Origin: Massilia eburnea
GTDB lineage: Bacteria; Pseudomonadota; Gammaproteobacteria; Burkholderiales; Burkholderiaceae_D
Length of the DNA: 64,000 nucleotides
Assembly: GCF_009720745.1 (NCBI RefSeq)
Contig: NZ_WNKX01000014.1
Location: 1 to 64,000 of the forward strand
Direction of reading: 5' to 3'
Positions 1 to 7,856 of the stretch are shown here, one piece after another. Both the position numbers and the translations under genes were made by a program. The notes under the pieces were generated by a model. The model was not told where the DNA came from, did not search any database, and saw nothing but the letters and a program-made list of their open reading frames with translations. Position 1 is the first letter of the stretch; each line of letters starts with the position of its first letter.

Positions 1-61
1 GGGTCAGCTCTGGCAATCGGACATTTTGCTGCGCAAAATGTCCGATTGCCAGAGCTGACCC
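1..61. repeat. Long perfect palindrome downstream of lpxC
   Basis: Bases 1-29 are the exact reverse complement of 33-61, leaving a 3-nt loop. The right arm ends in GCTGACCC and base 62 continues with another C, so the left arm probably starts just outside the window. It lies 11 bp after the lpxC stop and could act as a terminator, but there is no clear T-run beyond it on the minus strand within view. Its GTCAGC...GCTGAC termini resemble those of the palindrome at 27079-27160. Confidence 0.85.
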
Positions 62-72
62 CGACTTTTAAG

Positions 73-1008
73 TTAGAGGTAGGCCCACTCGCGCGACATC
101 TGCTTTGCGTAGGAAGGGGGGGCGGTGTCGAGTGAGTCGAAGGTGACCAGTTCGTAGGATTCCGGGTCGGCCAGCATGGCGCGCAGCAGCTGGTTGTTCA
201 GGGCGTGGCCGGATTTGTGGGCTTCGTAGCTGGCGATGATCGGGTGGCCGACCATGTACAGGTCGCCGATCGCGTCGAGGATCTTGTGGCGCACGAATTC
301 GTCGTCGTAGCGCAGGCCGTCCTGGTTCAGGATGCGGTATTCATCCATCACGATGGCGTTTTCCAGCGAACCGCCGCGCGCCAGGCCAATTCCGCGCAGC
401 ATTTCCACATCCTGCATGAAGCCGAAGGTGCGGGCGCGGGCAATCGCCTGGATGTACGACACGTCGCCGAAATCCACGGTCGCGCGCTGCGCCGTGCCAT
501 CCACCGCGGGGTGGTTGAATTCGATGAAGAAGTCCAGCTTGAAGCCGTCGTGCGGGACCAGGCGCGCCCATTTTTCAGCGCTGCCCTTGCCTTCGCGGAT
601 CTCAATGGGCTTTTTGACTTTAATGAACTTCTTCGGCGCTTCCTGCTCCTGCACCCCGCCCTGCTGCAGCAGGTAGACAAACGACGATGCCGAACCATCC
701 ATGATCGGGATTTCTTCCGCGGTCACGTCCACGTACAGGTTGTCGATGCCTAGGCCGGCGCAGGCCGACATCAGGTGTTCGACGGTGGAGACGCGGCCGC
801 CGTCCTTCATCAGCACGGTGGCCATGCGGGTATCGCCCACAATGTCCGCCCTTGTAGGGAAGACAACTTGCGGGTCCAGGTCCACGCGGCGGAACACGAT
901 GCCGGTGTCCGGTTCCGCCGGGCGCAGGGTCAGCTCAACCTTGGTGCCGGAGTGCAGGCCGACACCTGTGGTGCGGACGATTTCTTTGATGGTTCTTTGT
1001 TTCAACAT
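73..1008 (-). CDS. lpxC: UDP-3-O-acyl-N-acetylglucosamine deacetylase
   Basis: LpxC is the cytoplasmic zinc amidase that commits UDP-3-O-acyl-GlcNAc to lipid A synthesis. The 311-residue product has the usual length and both halves of the fold. Zinc ligands are H78 (in VEHLMSAC), H241 and D245 (in HKILDAIGD), and H268 in KSGHAL matches the catalytic histidine. It opens with the typical [10 protein letters not shown]. In many proteobacteria lpxC directly follows ftsZ at the end of the dcw cluster; here about 3.5 kb with six genes separates them, including one on the opposite strand. It therefore probably has its own promoter in the 33 bp before its start or is read from the EamA gene. Confidence 0.98.
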   Translation of the reverse strand: MLKQRTIKEIVRTTGVGLHSGTKVELTLRPAEPDTGIVFRRVDLDPQVVFPTRADIVGDTRMATVLMKDGGRVSTVEHLMSACAGLGIDNLYVDVTAEEIPIMDGSASSFVYLLQQGGVQEQEAPKKFIKVKKPIEIREGKGSAEKWARLVPHDGFKLDFFIEFNHPAVDGTAQRATVDFGDVSYIQAIARARTFGFMQDVEMLRGIGLARGGSLENAIVMDEYRILNQDGLRYDDEFVRHKILDAIGDLYMVGHPIIASYEAHKSGHALNNQLLRAMLADPESYELVTFDSLDTAPPSYAKQMSREWAYL

Positions 1009-1041
1009 GCGAAGATTATAGCGCCCTGCGCCCTTCCCCGC

Positions 1042-1926
1042 TTACGGATGCTCGGCCTCGGCATGCTCGGTCTCGCGCCGCACCAGGTAGATGCCGGAGC
1101 CGATGATGATGGCCGCGCCCAGCAAGGTGAAAGCATCCGGCAGCGTATGCCACAGCAGCCAGTCGATGCCCACGCCCCAGGCCAGCGCCGTGTATTCGAA
1201 CGGCGCCACGATGGAAGCCTTGCCCATGCTGAATGCGCGCGTCAGCGCCAGCTGGCCGAAGAAGCCGCTCACTGCCAGTGCAGCCATCGCCGGCCACAGC
1301 GACCAGTCGATCGCCACCCAGGCATTGACGGCCAGCGGCATCACGCCAATGCCCATCAGCGCCAGCACCCAGAACATCACGTGTTCCGGCGCATCGGTGC
1401 GCGCCAGGATACGGCCGGCGATGGCGGAGATGGCATAGCACACTGCCGAGGCCAAGACGGCCAGTCCGGCGACCGAAGCGAAATTGCTGCCATCAGGGCG
1501 CAGCACTACCAGCACGCCGCCCAGGCCAACCGCGATGGCGACCCATTGCCCCAGGCTGACCTTTTCGCGCAGGAAGAACACGGCCAGCGCGGTCACCAGC
1601 GACGGCGCGATGAAGAAAATGGAATAGGTATCCGCCAGCGGCAGCGACTTCAGCGCATAAGCGAACAGGGACAGCATGCCGATCCCGATCACGCCGCGCA
1701 GGATGTGCAGCGGCCAGCGCACCTTGAAGATGCCGGTGAATTTCCCGCGATAGCCGATATAAGCGCACACCAGCGGCATCGAAAGCATGCATCGCAACGC
1801 CGTCACCTGCACTGCCGGGTAGCGCCCGGCCAGCACTTTCATGGAAGCGTCCATGAGGGAGAACATGGCGACGGCTGCCACCATGGCGTAAATAGCTTGC
1901 AGGTTTTCTTTTTGTTGCGGAGTCAC
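1042..1926 (-). CDS. EamA/RhaT family (DMT superfamily) transporter
   Basis: The 294-residue inner-membrane protein has about ten hydrophobic segments in two repeated halves, the pattern of drug/metabolite transporter (DMT) exporters. The first repeat opens with a helix near residues 12-30 and the second begins near 150. A charged tail (RRETEHAEAEHP) closes the protein. The start is a GTG at 1926 with no strong ribosome binding site; a shorter start at the ATG of residue 14 is possible. The substrate cannot be told from sequence. It is followed by lpxC on the same strand after 33 bp. Confidence 0.88.
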   Translation of the reverse strand: MTPQQKENLQAIYAMVAAVAMFSLMDASMKVLAGRYPAVQVTALRCMLSMPLVCAYIGYRGKFTGIFKVRWPLHILRGVIGIGMLSLFAYALKSLPLADTYSIFFIAPSLVTALAVFFLREKVSLGQWVAIAVGLGGVLVVLRPDGSNFASVAGLAVLASAVCYAISAIAGRILARTDAPEHVMFWVLALMGIGVMPLAVNAWVAIDWSLWPAMAALAVSGFFGQLALTRAFSMGKASIVAPFEYTALAWGVGIDWLLWHTLPDAFTLLGAAIIIGSGIYLVRRETEHAEAEHP

Positions 1927-1995
1927 GTTGGAGGCCCAAAAGCGTTGCCGGGTCGTCCATTGTACTTAAAGAAACGGTTTGCTGCCGGGGCTGCC

Positions 1996-2376
1996 TTAAC
2001 GAGCTCGGTAGAAGTAAAAACCATCCCCGAACCAACCTGGCTCGGTTTCGATCCACCGGACTCTTTCCATCGCTTCTTTCAGTTCCTCATACGCGACGTC
2101 GGAGCAAAGCTTGGTGCCCAAGCCTAGAAAACCGATGCGTTGTCTTAAATTGACTTGTTCCCTGAAAACTCGCAAGAGCTGTTGAACATCCGGGAGCGGA
2201 TCGGCGTCTTCATGCTCGGGCAACACGATACTGAGCTCCCACTTCCCAGTTTCCTTGAGCAGTTCCCAATAGGCGCCCTTAGCGGCAAACCCTGACTGGT
2301 CCAGCGCCGCTAAAAATTTGCGCCCATCCGAAATCATTTCCGTGCTCAATGTTTGCTTATCCATGTCTGAATCCAT
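1996..2376 (-). CDS. Uncharacterised partner of HEPN protein
   Basis: A 126-residue protein with no recognised catalytic motif. The ATG at 2376 is preferred over upstream codons because AAAGGAGT precedes it at good spacing. The first half has an alpha/beta look: a helix near 10-25, then a KGAYWELLKETGKWELSIVLP segment split by charged residues. The acidic PEHEDADPLPD stretch is followed by a leucine-rich helix. Its start lies 31 bp inside the end of the HEPN gene, so the two are translationally coupled. The pairing suggests an antitoxin-like or cofactor role, which is inference. The stretch 1990-2850 is visibly richer in A/T than its neighbours, which points to acquisition. Confidence 0.6.
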   Translation of the reverse strand: MDSDMDKQTLSTEMISDGRKFLAALDQSGFAAKGAYWELLKETGKWELSIVLPEHEDADPLPDVQQLLRVFREQVNLRQRIGFLGLGTKLCSDVAYEELKEAMERVRWIETEPGWFGDGFYFYRAR

Positions 2377-2771
2377 GGCGACACTCCTTTCGGCTGTTGG
2401 GTGCAAGCGGTAACCATACGCCGCGCCGCCCACTGACCAATCTTGACATCGTACCGCGATGACTCATTCCACGCGCTGACGATAGACCAATTTTCCGCAA
2501 GAAGAACGTCTTCACCTGCAGCCTGATCAAACTCCCGCTTCAGCCCAGCTAGCTCTAATAGCGTACTCAGCTTATGCGTGTGGCAGGCCATGGCGAATCC
2601 CTTATCTGGAAAAGCAAAATGCCCCTGATGGCTCGCGATGACGGCCTTGAGTGCACATTCAACCGAATATCCCATAAGGTAATAGCTCCCCGAAAAGTGG
2701 CCGGATGCGAACAGGCATAGCGCCTCGGCTGCGCGCATTTTTGACAATTGCTGAAGTTCTCGGCGATCCAT
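2346..2771 (-). CDS. HEPN domain protein
   Basis: A 141-residue all-helical protein of the HEPN type. The family pattern is clear in the second helix (YYLMGYSVECALKAVIA), in CHTHKLSTLLELAGL and in the closing RY...W segment. HEPN proteins are commonly RNases or toxin/effector scaffolds. The canonical R-x4-6-H RNase motif is not obvious here, so activity is uncertain. The start is taken as the ATG at 2771 (MDRRELQQLSKMR), where related proteins begin; an in-frame TTG at 2801 would add ten residues and has no ribosome site. It overlaps the downstream partner by 31 bp and is divergent from the SET gene, with an 86-bp gap. Confidence 0.75.
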   Translation of the reverse strand: MDRRELQQLSKMRAAEALCLFASGHFSGSYYLMGYSVECALKAVIASHQGHFAFPDKGFAMACHTHKLSTLLELAGLKREFDQAAGEDVLLAENWSIVSAWNESSRYDVKIGQWAARRMVTACTQQPKGVSPWIQTWISKH

Positions 2772-2857
2772 CGCTTCATCGTATGCGTCGCCCCGGGCCA
2801 AGCATTTGCGTTACATCAGTCGCATCGCAATTCCGCAGGACGAGTTATGATTGTGGG

Positions 2858-3394
2858 ATGAATACAGAAGCGCTACTTGCCGAAAACGTTGAAGAGGCCG
2901 AGCCACTCTATGTGGTCCACGAATCCCCCGTGCATGGACGCGGCGTTTTCGCGCGCCGGTTGATCCCGGCCGGCACCCGCATCATCGAATACACCGGCGA
3001 AATCGTCGACTGGGAAGAGTGCTGCCGCCGCACCGAAGAAAAAGGCGGCCCTATCGGGCACACCTTCTTCTTCAGCCTGAACAACGGCATGCTGATCGAC
3101 GGCGGCACGGGCGGCAACGAAGCGCGCTACATCAACCACTCCTGCGAGCCCAATTGCGAGGCCGAGGAAGATGACGATGACCGCGTCTACATCTGCTCCT
3201 TGCGCGACATCGAGGAAGGCGAGGAACTGAACTACAACTACGGGCTGATTTACGAAGCCCGCCACACCGCCAGGGTGAAGAAGGAATTCGCCTGTTACTG
3301 CGGGGCGCCGTCCTGCACCGGCGTCATGCTGGCGCCGAAAAAGCGCAAGTCCCGCAGCAAGGCGGCGGCTCAGGCGCCTGCTTCAGGCGGCTGA
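2858..3394 (+). CDS. SET domain lysine methyltransferase
   Basis: A 178-residue stand-alone SET protein. Visible motifs are HGRGVFA (26-32), YTGEIV (45-50), the AdoMet-binding NHSCEPN (93-99) with the following Cys100, and GEELNYNY (121-128) carrying the catalytic tyrosine. A post-SET CxCx4C (C146, C148, C153) would bind zinc together with C96, as in eukaryotic histone methyltransferases. A lysine/arginine-rich tail (KKRKSRSK, 161-168) may touch nucleic acid. Such proteins occur in Legionella, Chlamydia and some environmental proteobacteria; the target here is unknown. Its last 25 bp overlap the 3' end of the convergent membrane-protein gene. Confidence 0.92.
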   Translation: MNTEALLAENVEEAEPLYVVHESPVHGRGVFARRLIPAGTRIIEYTGEIVDWEECCRRTEEKGGPIGHTFFFSLNNGMLIDGGTGGNEARYINHSCEPNCEAEEDDDDRVYICSLRDIEEGEELNYNYGLIYEARHTARVKKEFACYCGAPSCTGVMLAPKKRKSRSKAAAQAPASGG

Positions 3395-3816
3395 GCCTGT
3401 TCCATTGGCGCCGGCGCCGCTGCGCTGCGGCCGCGCAAGGCCGAAATGCCTTTGAACAGGTGGAAAATGACGTAGGCGTGGAAGGCCACCGGCATCCAGT
3501 CGGCAATCGCTGCATAGACCAGTGCGTCGAGAATGTAGACGGCGAGGCCGATGTAGAAGGCCCACAGCTTGTCGCGCAATGCGAAATACCCAATCACGCC
3601 ATAGTGGCCAATGATTAGCGCCGACAGGATCAGGCCCACAACCTTCGGGTCAGAGAACGCCGCGCTGACCACCGCCGTCATCCCCAGGCCGATCACGAAG
3701 TTGGTATTGCTGCCGGAGTAGAACAGGAACAGGTTGACCAGCGAAAGGCCGGCGATCCACCAGAACCAGCGGGCGCTGGAAGCTACGGTCGGATCGGAAG
3801 ATACTGGCAACGTCAT
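3370..3816 (-). CDS. Four-helix membrane protein, unknown function
   Basis: A 148-residue protein with four hydrophobic segments: about 15-35, 40-65, 75-90 and 95-125. The tail is Ala/Pro-rich and probably cytoplasmic. I do not recognise the family. The ATG at 3816 (MTLPVSSD) follows AGAGGAA at good spacing; longer in-frame starts would read through the peroxiredoxin terminator and are rejected. The 3' end overlaps the SET gene by 25 bp on the other strand. Confidence 0.75.
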   Translation of the reverse strand: MTLPVSSDPTVASSARWFWWIAGLSLVNLFLFYSGSNTNFVIGLGMTAVVSAAFSDPKVVGLILSALIIGHYGVIGYFALRDKLWAFYIGLAVYILDALVYAAIADWMPVAFHAYVIFHLFKGISALRGRSAAAPAPMEQAQPPEAGA

Positions 3817-3875
3817 GGAATTCCTCTCGAAAAATAGAAGTTGCAATCTTAGCAGCGAGGTTTCCGCAGACGGAA

Positions 3876-3901
3876 ATAAAAAACGCCCGGCATGCCGGGC
3901 G
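3876..3901 (-). terminator. Terminator of the peroxiredoxin gene
   Basis: Perfect 18-bp palindrome CGCCCGGCATGCCGGGCG at 3884-3901, followed on the minus strand by TTTTTTATTT. Confidence 0.9.
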
Positions 3902-3927
3902 TGTTGCATTTGAGCCTAATACGCTGA

Positions 3928-4431
3928 TTACAGCTGGCCCAGCATGGTTTCGGCGTTCGACACTTCGAACTTGCCGCCTTGCTCGACGTTCAGTTGCTTG
4001 ACCACGCCGTCTTCCACCAGCATCGAGTAACGCTGGGAGCGGGTGCCCATGCCAAATTTGGAAAAGTCCGCGTCCAGGCCCAGGGCCTTGGAGTAGGCGG
4101 CGTTACCGTCAGCCATCATGCGGACGATGCCGGTGGCTTTCTGGTCGCGGCCCCATGCGCCCATGACGAAAGCGTCGTTCACGGAGATGCACCAGATTTC
4201 ATCCACGCCCTTGGCTTTCAGTTCGGCGGCGTGCTTGACGTAGCCCGGCACGTGCTGTGCGGAGCAGGTTGGGGTGTAGGCGCCAGGCAGGCCGAAGATC
4301 GCGATCTTCTTGCCTTTCACCAGGTCCTGTACGTTGAAGGTATTCGGGCCGAGGGAGCAGCCTTCGGTCTCGGTCTCGATGAATTCGGACAGTTGGCCTT
4401 CCGGCAGTTTGTCGCCGATCTTGATGGTCAT
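3928..4431 (-). CDS. Peroxiredoxin (Prx5/AhpC-TSA redoxin type)
   Basis: A 167-residue thiol peroxidase that reduces H2O2 and organic hydroperoxides. The peroxidatic cysteine is C56 in the Prx5-type motif PGAYTPTCS, and R122 region residues (GMGTRSQRYSML) fit the active-site arginine segment. Further cysteines lie at C25 and C81, so the resolving mode (1-Cys, or atypical 2-Cys using one of these) is open. No glutaredoxin domain is fused. It is transcribed after ftsZ on the same strand, with a 12-bp hairpin between them, and ends in its own terminator. Its position beside ftsZ is common in Burkholderiales. Confidence 0.93.
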   Translation of the reverse strand: MTIKIGDKLPEGQLSEFIETETEGCSLGPNTFNVQDLVKGKKIAIFGLPGAYTPTCSAQHVPGYVKHAAELKAKGVDEIWCISVNDAFVMGAWGRDQKATGIVRMMADGNAAYSKALGLDADFSKFGMGTRSQRYSMLVEDGVVKQLNVEQGGKFEVSNAETMLGQL

Positions 4432-4471
4432 TTCGGGTTCTCCTTCTTGTGAAAACCCAGAGTATAACTCC

Positions 4472-4500
4472 GCGCCGCCGGATGCGTGATCCGGCGGCGC
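4472..4500 (-). terminator. Hairpin after ftsZ, possible weak terminator
   Basis: A 12-bp perfect stem (4472-4483 with 4489-4500) around loop GCGTG lies just after the ftsZ stop. The minus-strand continuation GAGTTATACT has only a poor T-run, so termination may be partial or the hairpin may protect the 3' end. Confidence 0.5.
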
Positions 4501-4512
4501 GGCTGACCGTAT

Positions 4513-5730
4513 TTAGTCAGCCTGCTTGCGGAGGAAGGCAGGAATGTCGTAGGTTTCCATGCCCGACTTGGCCAGTGCGTTCACCTGCTCGGTGGCCGAT
4601 TCGCGGCGCCACACGGCTGGCTGCTTCTGCACGTCGGCCGAAACGCCGGAGAAACCTGCGGAACCGAAGCCGCCGACTGCGCTGGTCGCCGCGCCGCCGA
4701 GGCCTGCGTTGACGTTCAGCGGGCTGCCGCCGTGGGTGCCGGTGCGCAGTTGCTGCTGCGGTACCAGCTGCACATGCTTCTTGGCTTTGCCCAGGCCGGT
4801 GGCCACCACAGTCACGCGGATCGCGTCGCCCATGGCGTCGTCGTAGGCGATACCTTGAGCGATCGACGCATCCGGTGCGGCGAAGGCGCGGACGGCAGCC
4901 ATGACTTCCTTGATTTCCTTACCTTTCAGGCCGCGCGACGCGGTCACGTTCACCAGCACGCCGCGTGCGCCCGACAGGTCGACGCCGTCCAGCAGCGGGG
5001 ATGCGACTGCCTGCTCGGCGGCCACGCGTGCGCGGTCCACGCCGGAAGCGGTGGCGGTGCCCATCATCGCCTTGCCCTGCTCGCCCATGATGGTCTTCAC
5101 GTCGTTGAAGTCGACGTTGATGTGGCCTGGCACGTTGATGATCTCGGCGATACCGGCAACGGCGTTGTTCAGGACGTCGTCCGCGTGCTGCAGCCACTCG
5201 ATCAGGGACTCGTCTTCGTAGATCTCTTCCAGCTTCTCGTTGCAGATCACGATCAGGGAGTCGACGTTGGCGGACAGCTGCTCCAGGCCTGCCTCGGCGA
5301 TATCCAGGCACTTCTGGCCTTCGTGCGAGAACGGCTTGGACACCACGGCCACGGTCAGCGCGCCCTGCTGCTTGGCGATTTCCGCCACGATCGGCGCTGC
5401 GCCGGTACCGGTGCCGCCGCCCATGCCGGCAGCGATGAAGACCATATGCGCGCCGCGCAGTGCATCTTCAATGCGGCCGCGGGACTCTTCCGCCAGCGCA
5501 CGGCCGACGTCAGGCTTCATGCCCGCGCCCAGGCCGGTCTCGCCGATCTGGATGATGTTGCTTGCCTTGGAAGTGGCCAGCGCTTGTGCGTCGGTATTGG
5601 CAGCGATGAATTCCACGCCGCTCATGCCTTTGTTGATCATGTGCTGGACCGCATTGCCGCCCGCACCGCCAACACCAACGACCTTGATGACCGTTCCCAG
5701 TGTTGCGTTGTCTACCATATCAAACTCCAT
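4513..5730 (-). CDS. ftsZ: Cell division protein FtsZ
   Basis: The tubulin-like GTPase that forms the Z-ring. The 405-residue protein shows the nucleotide motif GGGTGTG (104-110), the N-terminal GVGGAGGNAV, the T7 synergy-loop segment (NVDFNDVKTIM, about 205-215), a Gly/Ala-rich linker (about 325-380) and the conserved C-terminal peptide DIPAFLRKQAD that binds FtsA and ZipA. It is the last cell-division gene of the dcw run, 97 bp after ftsA. That gap may hold its own promoter, as ftsZ usually has. A second methionine (M5) is an alternative start. Confidence 0.99.
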   Translation of the reverse strand: MEFDMVDNATLGTVIKVVGVGGAGGNAVQHMINKGMSGVEFIAANTDAQALATSKASNIIQIGETGLGAGMKPDVGRALAEESRGRIEDALRGAHMVFIAAGMGGGTGTGAAPIVAEIAKQQGALTVAVVSKPFSHEGQKCLDIAEAGLEQLSANVDSLIVICNEKLEEIYEDESLIEWLQHADDVLNNAVAGIAEIINVPGHINVDFNDVKTIMGEQGKAMMGTATASGVDRARVAAEQAVASPLLDGVDLSGARGVLVNVTASRGLKGKEIKEVMAAVRAFAAPDASIAQGIAYDDAMGDAIRVTVVATGLGKAKKHVQLVPQQQLRTGTHGGSPLNVNAGLGGAATSAVGGFGSAGFSGVSADVQKQPAVWRRESATEQVNALAKSGMETYDIPAFLRKQAD

Positions 5731-5827
5731 GATGTACTCCTATCTAGAATGCGGTTTTCAAGCGCCAGGCCTCATATCAATAGGAGAACTGGAGATTGAA
5801 AACTGCAGGTTTTACTCGAATAAACGT

Positions 5828-7060
5828 TTAAAAATTACCCAGGAACCATTCCTTCATGCGCTGCCAAACTGCTTTTACCGAACCATCCTGGCGGGTCACA
5901 ATGTGGCCACGCAGGTACTGCTTCTTCGCTTCCAACAACAGCCCCAACACGGTTGCATAGCGCGGGCTGCGGACCACGTCGGCCAGCTGGCCGCGGTAGT
6001 CCGGTGTGCCCAGGCGCGCAGGCTTGAGGAAGATGTCTTCCGCCATCTCCACCATGCCCGGCATGATTGCGGTGCCGCCGGTCAGCACGATGCCCGACGA
6101 GAGCACGCCCTCGTAGCCGGACTCGCGCACCACCTGGTGCACCATCGCAAACAGTTCTTCCACGCGCGGCTCGATCACGGCGGCCAGCGCCTGGCGCGAC
6201 AGGTTGCGCGGACCGCGGTCGCCCAGACCCGGCACTTCCAGGTGCTCGCCCGGATCGGCCAGCACCTGCTTGGCCACGCCGTAGCGGATCTTGATTTCTT
6301 CCGCTTCGCCGGTCGGGGTACGCAGCGCCATCGCGATATCGTTGGTGATCTGGTCGCCGGCGATCGGGATCACGGCCGTATGGCGGATCGCACCGTCGCT
6401 GAAGACCGCCACGTCGGTGGTGCCGCCGCCAATGTCGATCAGCACCACGCCCAGTTCTTTTTCGTCGTTGGTCAGCACCGCGTCGGCCGAGGCCATCGGC
6501 TGCAGGATCAGGTCCGACACTTCCAGGCCGCAGCGGCGCACGCACTTGACGATGTTCTGCACCGCGCTCACGGCGCCGGTGACGATGTGCACCTTCACTT
6601 CCAGGCGGATGCCGCTCATGCCGATCGGCTCGCGCACGTCGTCCTGCGAGTCGACGATGAACTCCTGCGGAACGGTGTGCAGCAGCTGCTGGTCGGTCGG
6701 GATGTTGACTGCCTTGGCGGTCTCGATCACGCGCGCCACGTCGGTCGCAGTGACTTCCTTGTCCTTGATCGCCACCATGCCGCTGGAGTTGAAGCTGCGG
6801 ATATGGCTGCCGGCGATGCCCGCGTACACATTGCGGATCTTGCAGTCGGCCATCAGCTCCGCCTCTTCCAGCGCGCGCTGGATCGATTCGACGGTCGCCT
6901 CGATGTTCACCACCACGCCTTTTTTCAGGCCGCTGGACTCGTGCTGGCCCAGGCCAATCACTTCGTGGCGTCCATCGCCCATCACCTCGGCCACCACGGC
7001 CACCACTTTGGAGGTGCCGATGTCGAGGCCGACGATCAGGTTCTTAGCGTCTTTAGTCAT
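5828..7060 (-). CDS. ftsA: Cell division protein FtsA
   Basis: Actin-like ATPase that tethers FtsZ to the membrane. The 410 residues include the phosphate-1 motif GLDIGTSKV near the N-terminus, the phosphate-2 motif DIGGGTTD (about 210-217) and the adenosine motif LTGGTAIMPG (about 335). The C-terminal amphipathic helix VWQRMKEWFLGNF is the membrane anchor. It lies 15 bp after ftsQ. Confidence 0.98.
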   Translation of the reverse strand: MTKDAKNLIVGLDIGTSKVVAVVAEVMGDGRHEVIGLGQHESSGLKKGVVVNIEATVESIQRALEEAELMADCKIRNVYAGIAGSHIRSFNSSGMVAIKDKEVTATDVARVIETAKAVNIPTDQQLLHTVPQEFIVDSQDDVREPIGMSGIRLEVKVHIVTGAVSAVQNIVKCVRRCGLEVSDLILQPMASADAVLTNDEKELGVVLIDIGGGTTDVAVFSDGAIRHTAVIPIAGDQITNDIAMALRTPTGEAEEIKIRYGVAKQVLADPGEHLEVPGLGDRGPRNLSRQALAAVIEPRVEELFAMVHQVVRESGYEGVLSSGIVLTGGTAIMPGMVEMAEDIFLKPARLGTPDYRGQLADVVRSPRYATVLGLLLEAKKQYLRGHIVTRQDGSVKAVWQRMKEWFLGNF

Positions 7061-7075
7061 CTCTATGCCCTGCTT

Positions 7076-7840
7076 TCAACGTTTCTTCGTATCCGACGGG
7101 ATCTTCAATCCCGCTGCGCTCAATGCCAGGCCGTTCTGGTAGCGCATATCAATCGTTTCAATATTCGGCACGCGGGCGGAAATCTGCGGCCAGATCCCGA
7201 CCAGGCGCTTCACCCTTTGATGCAGGGTGTCAGGCGTTGCCTCGCGTCCCAGCGCCACACTGGCGCCGTTGTCCAACTTCACCGTCCATGCATAGCGTCC
7301 CGACAGGGCCACGCCCTGCGGCACCAGGCTGACCGGTGAAAACCATTGCTTCAACTCGCCGTAACGCGCGAGCACTTCCTTTTCGCTGCCATCCGGGCCG
7401 GAAAACTCCGGCAGCTCGTGATCTTCTTCCGCCTCTGCCAGGTTGGCGGTGAAGACATCGCCTTTCACCGACAGCAGGCGGCCGTCTTCGCCCCAGGTGC
7501 CCAGCACTTCATGCTCTTCCAGTTCCACGATCAGCTGGTCCGGCCATTCGCGCCGCACACTGGCGCGGCGCACCCATGGCACGGACTCAAACACCTTGCG
7601 CACCTGGTCCAGGTCGGCCGTGAAGAAATTACCGACCAGGCGGCCCTGGGTACCGTTGCGCAGCGTCAGGTGGTTCACATGCTTGAACTCCGACTTGTCC
7701 ATGGTCTCAACGCGGATGGTGCGCAAATCGAATACAGGACGATTCGCCACCCACCACACGCCGGCAGCGGCGCAAGCCAGCACCGACAGCGCGATCAGGC
7801 CGCTGGCGGATGCATTCAAGGCTTTTACGTCGTGCCACAT
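7076..7840 (-). CDS. ftsQ: Cell division protein FtsQ
   Basis: Bitopic divisome scaffold, 254 residues. One membrane helix (about 13-31) is followed by the POTRA domain (IRVETMDKSEFKHV onward) and the beta domain that binds FtsL/FtsB. VRREWPDQLIVELEEHEVLGTW is the typical POTRA-beta junction, shown here only as a landmark. It sits between ddl (16 bp upstream) and ftsA. Confidence 0.96.
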   Translation of the reverse strand: MWHDVKALNASASGLIALSVLACAAAGVWWVANRPVFDLRTIRVETMDKSEFKHVNHLTLRNGTQGRLVGNFFTADLDQVRKVFESVPWVRRASVRREWPDQLIVELEEHEVLGTWGEDGRLLSVKGDVFTANLAEAEEDHELPEFSGPDGSEKEVLARYGELKQWFSPVSLVPQGVALSGRYAWTVKLDNGASVALGREATPDTLHQRVKRLVGIWPQISARVPNIETIDMRYQNGLALSAAGLKIPSDTKKR

Positions 7841-7856
7841 AAGTCTTTTCAGTCCT

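Noticed and set aside
775..2127. Long + strand ORF of 450 codons
   Set aside because: It lies antisense to lpxC and the EamA gene; its composition (His/Gln/Arg-rich, no domain) is the usual shadow of high-GC coding DNA.
2771..2801. TTG start for the HEPN gene
   Set aside because: No ribosome binding site, and related proteins begin at the MDRREL-type start at 2771.
5240..7339. 699-codon + strand ORF across ftsZ/ftsA/ftsQ
   Set aside because: Antisense shadow of three certain genes, rich in His/Arg/Ala without any family signal.
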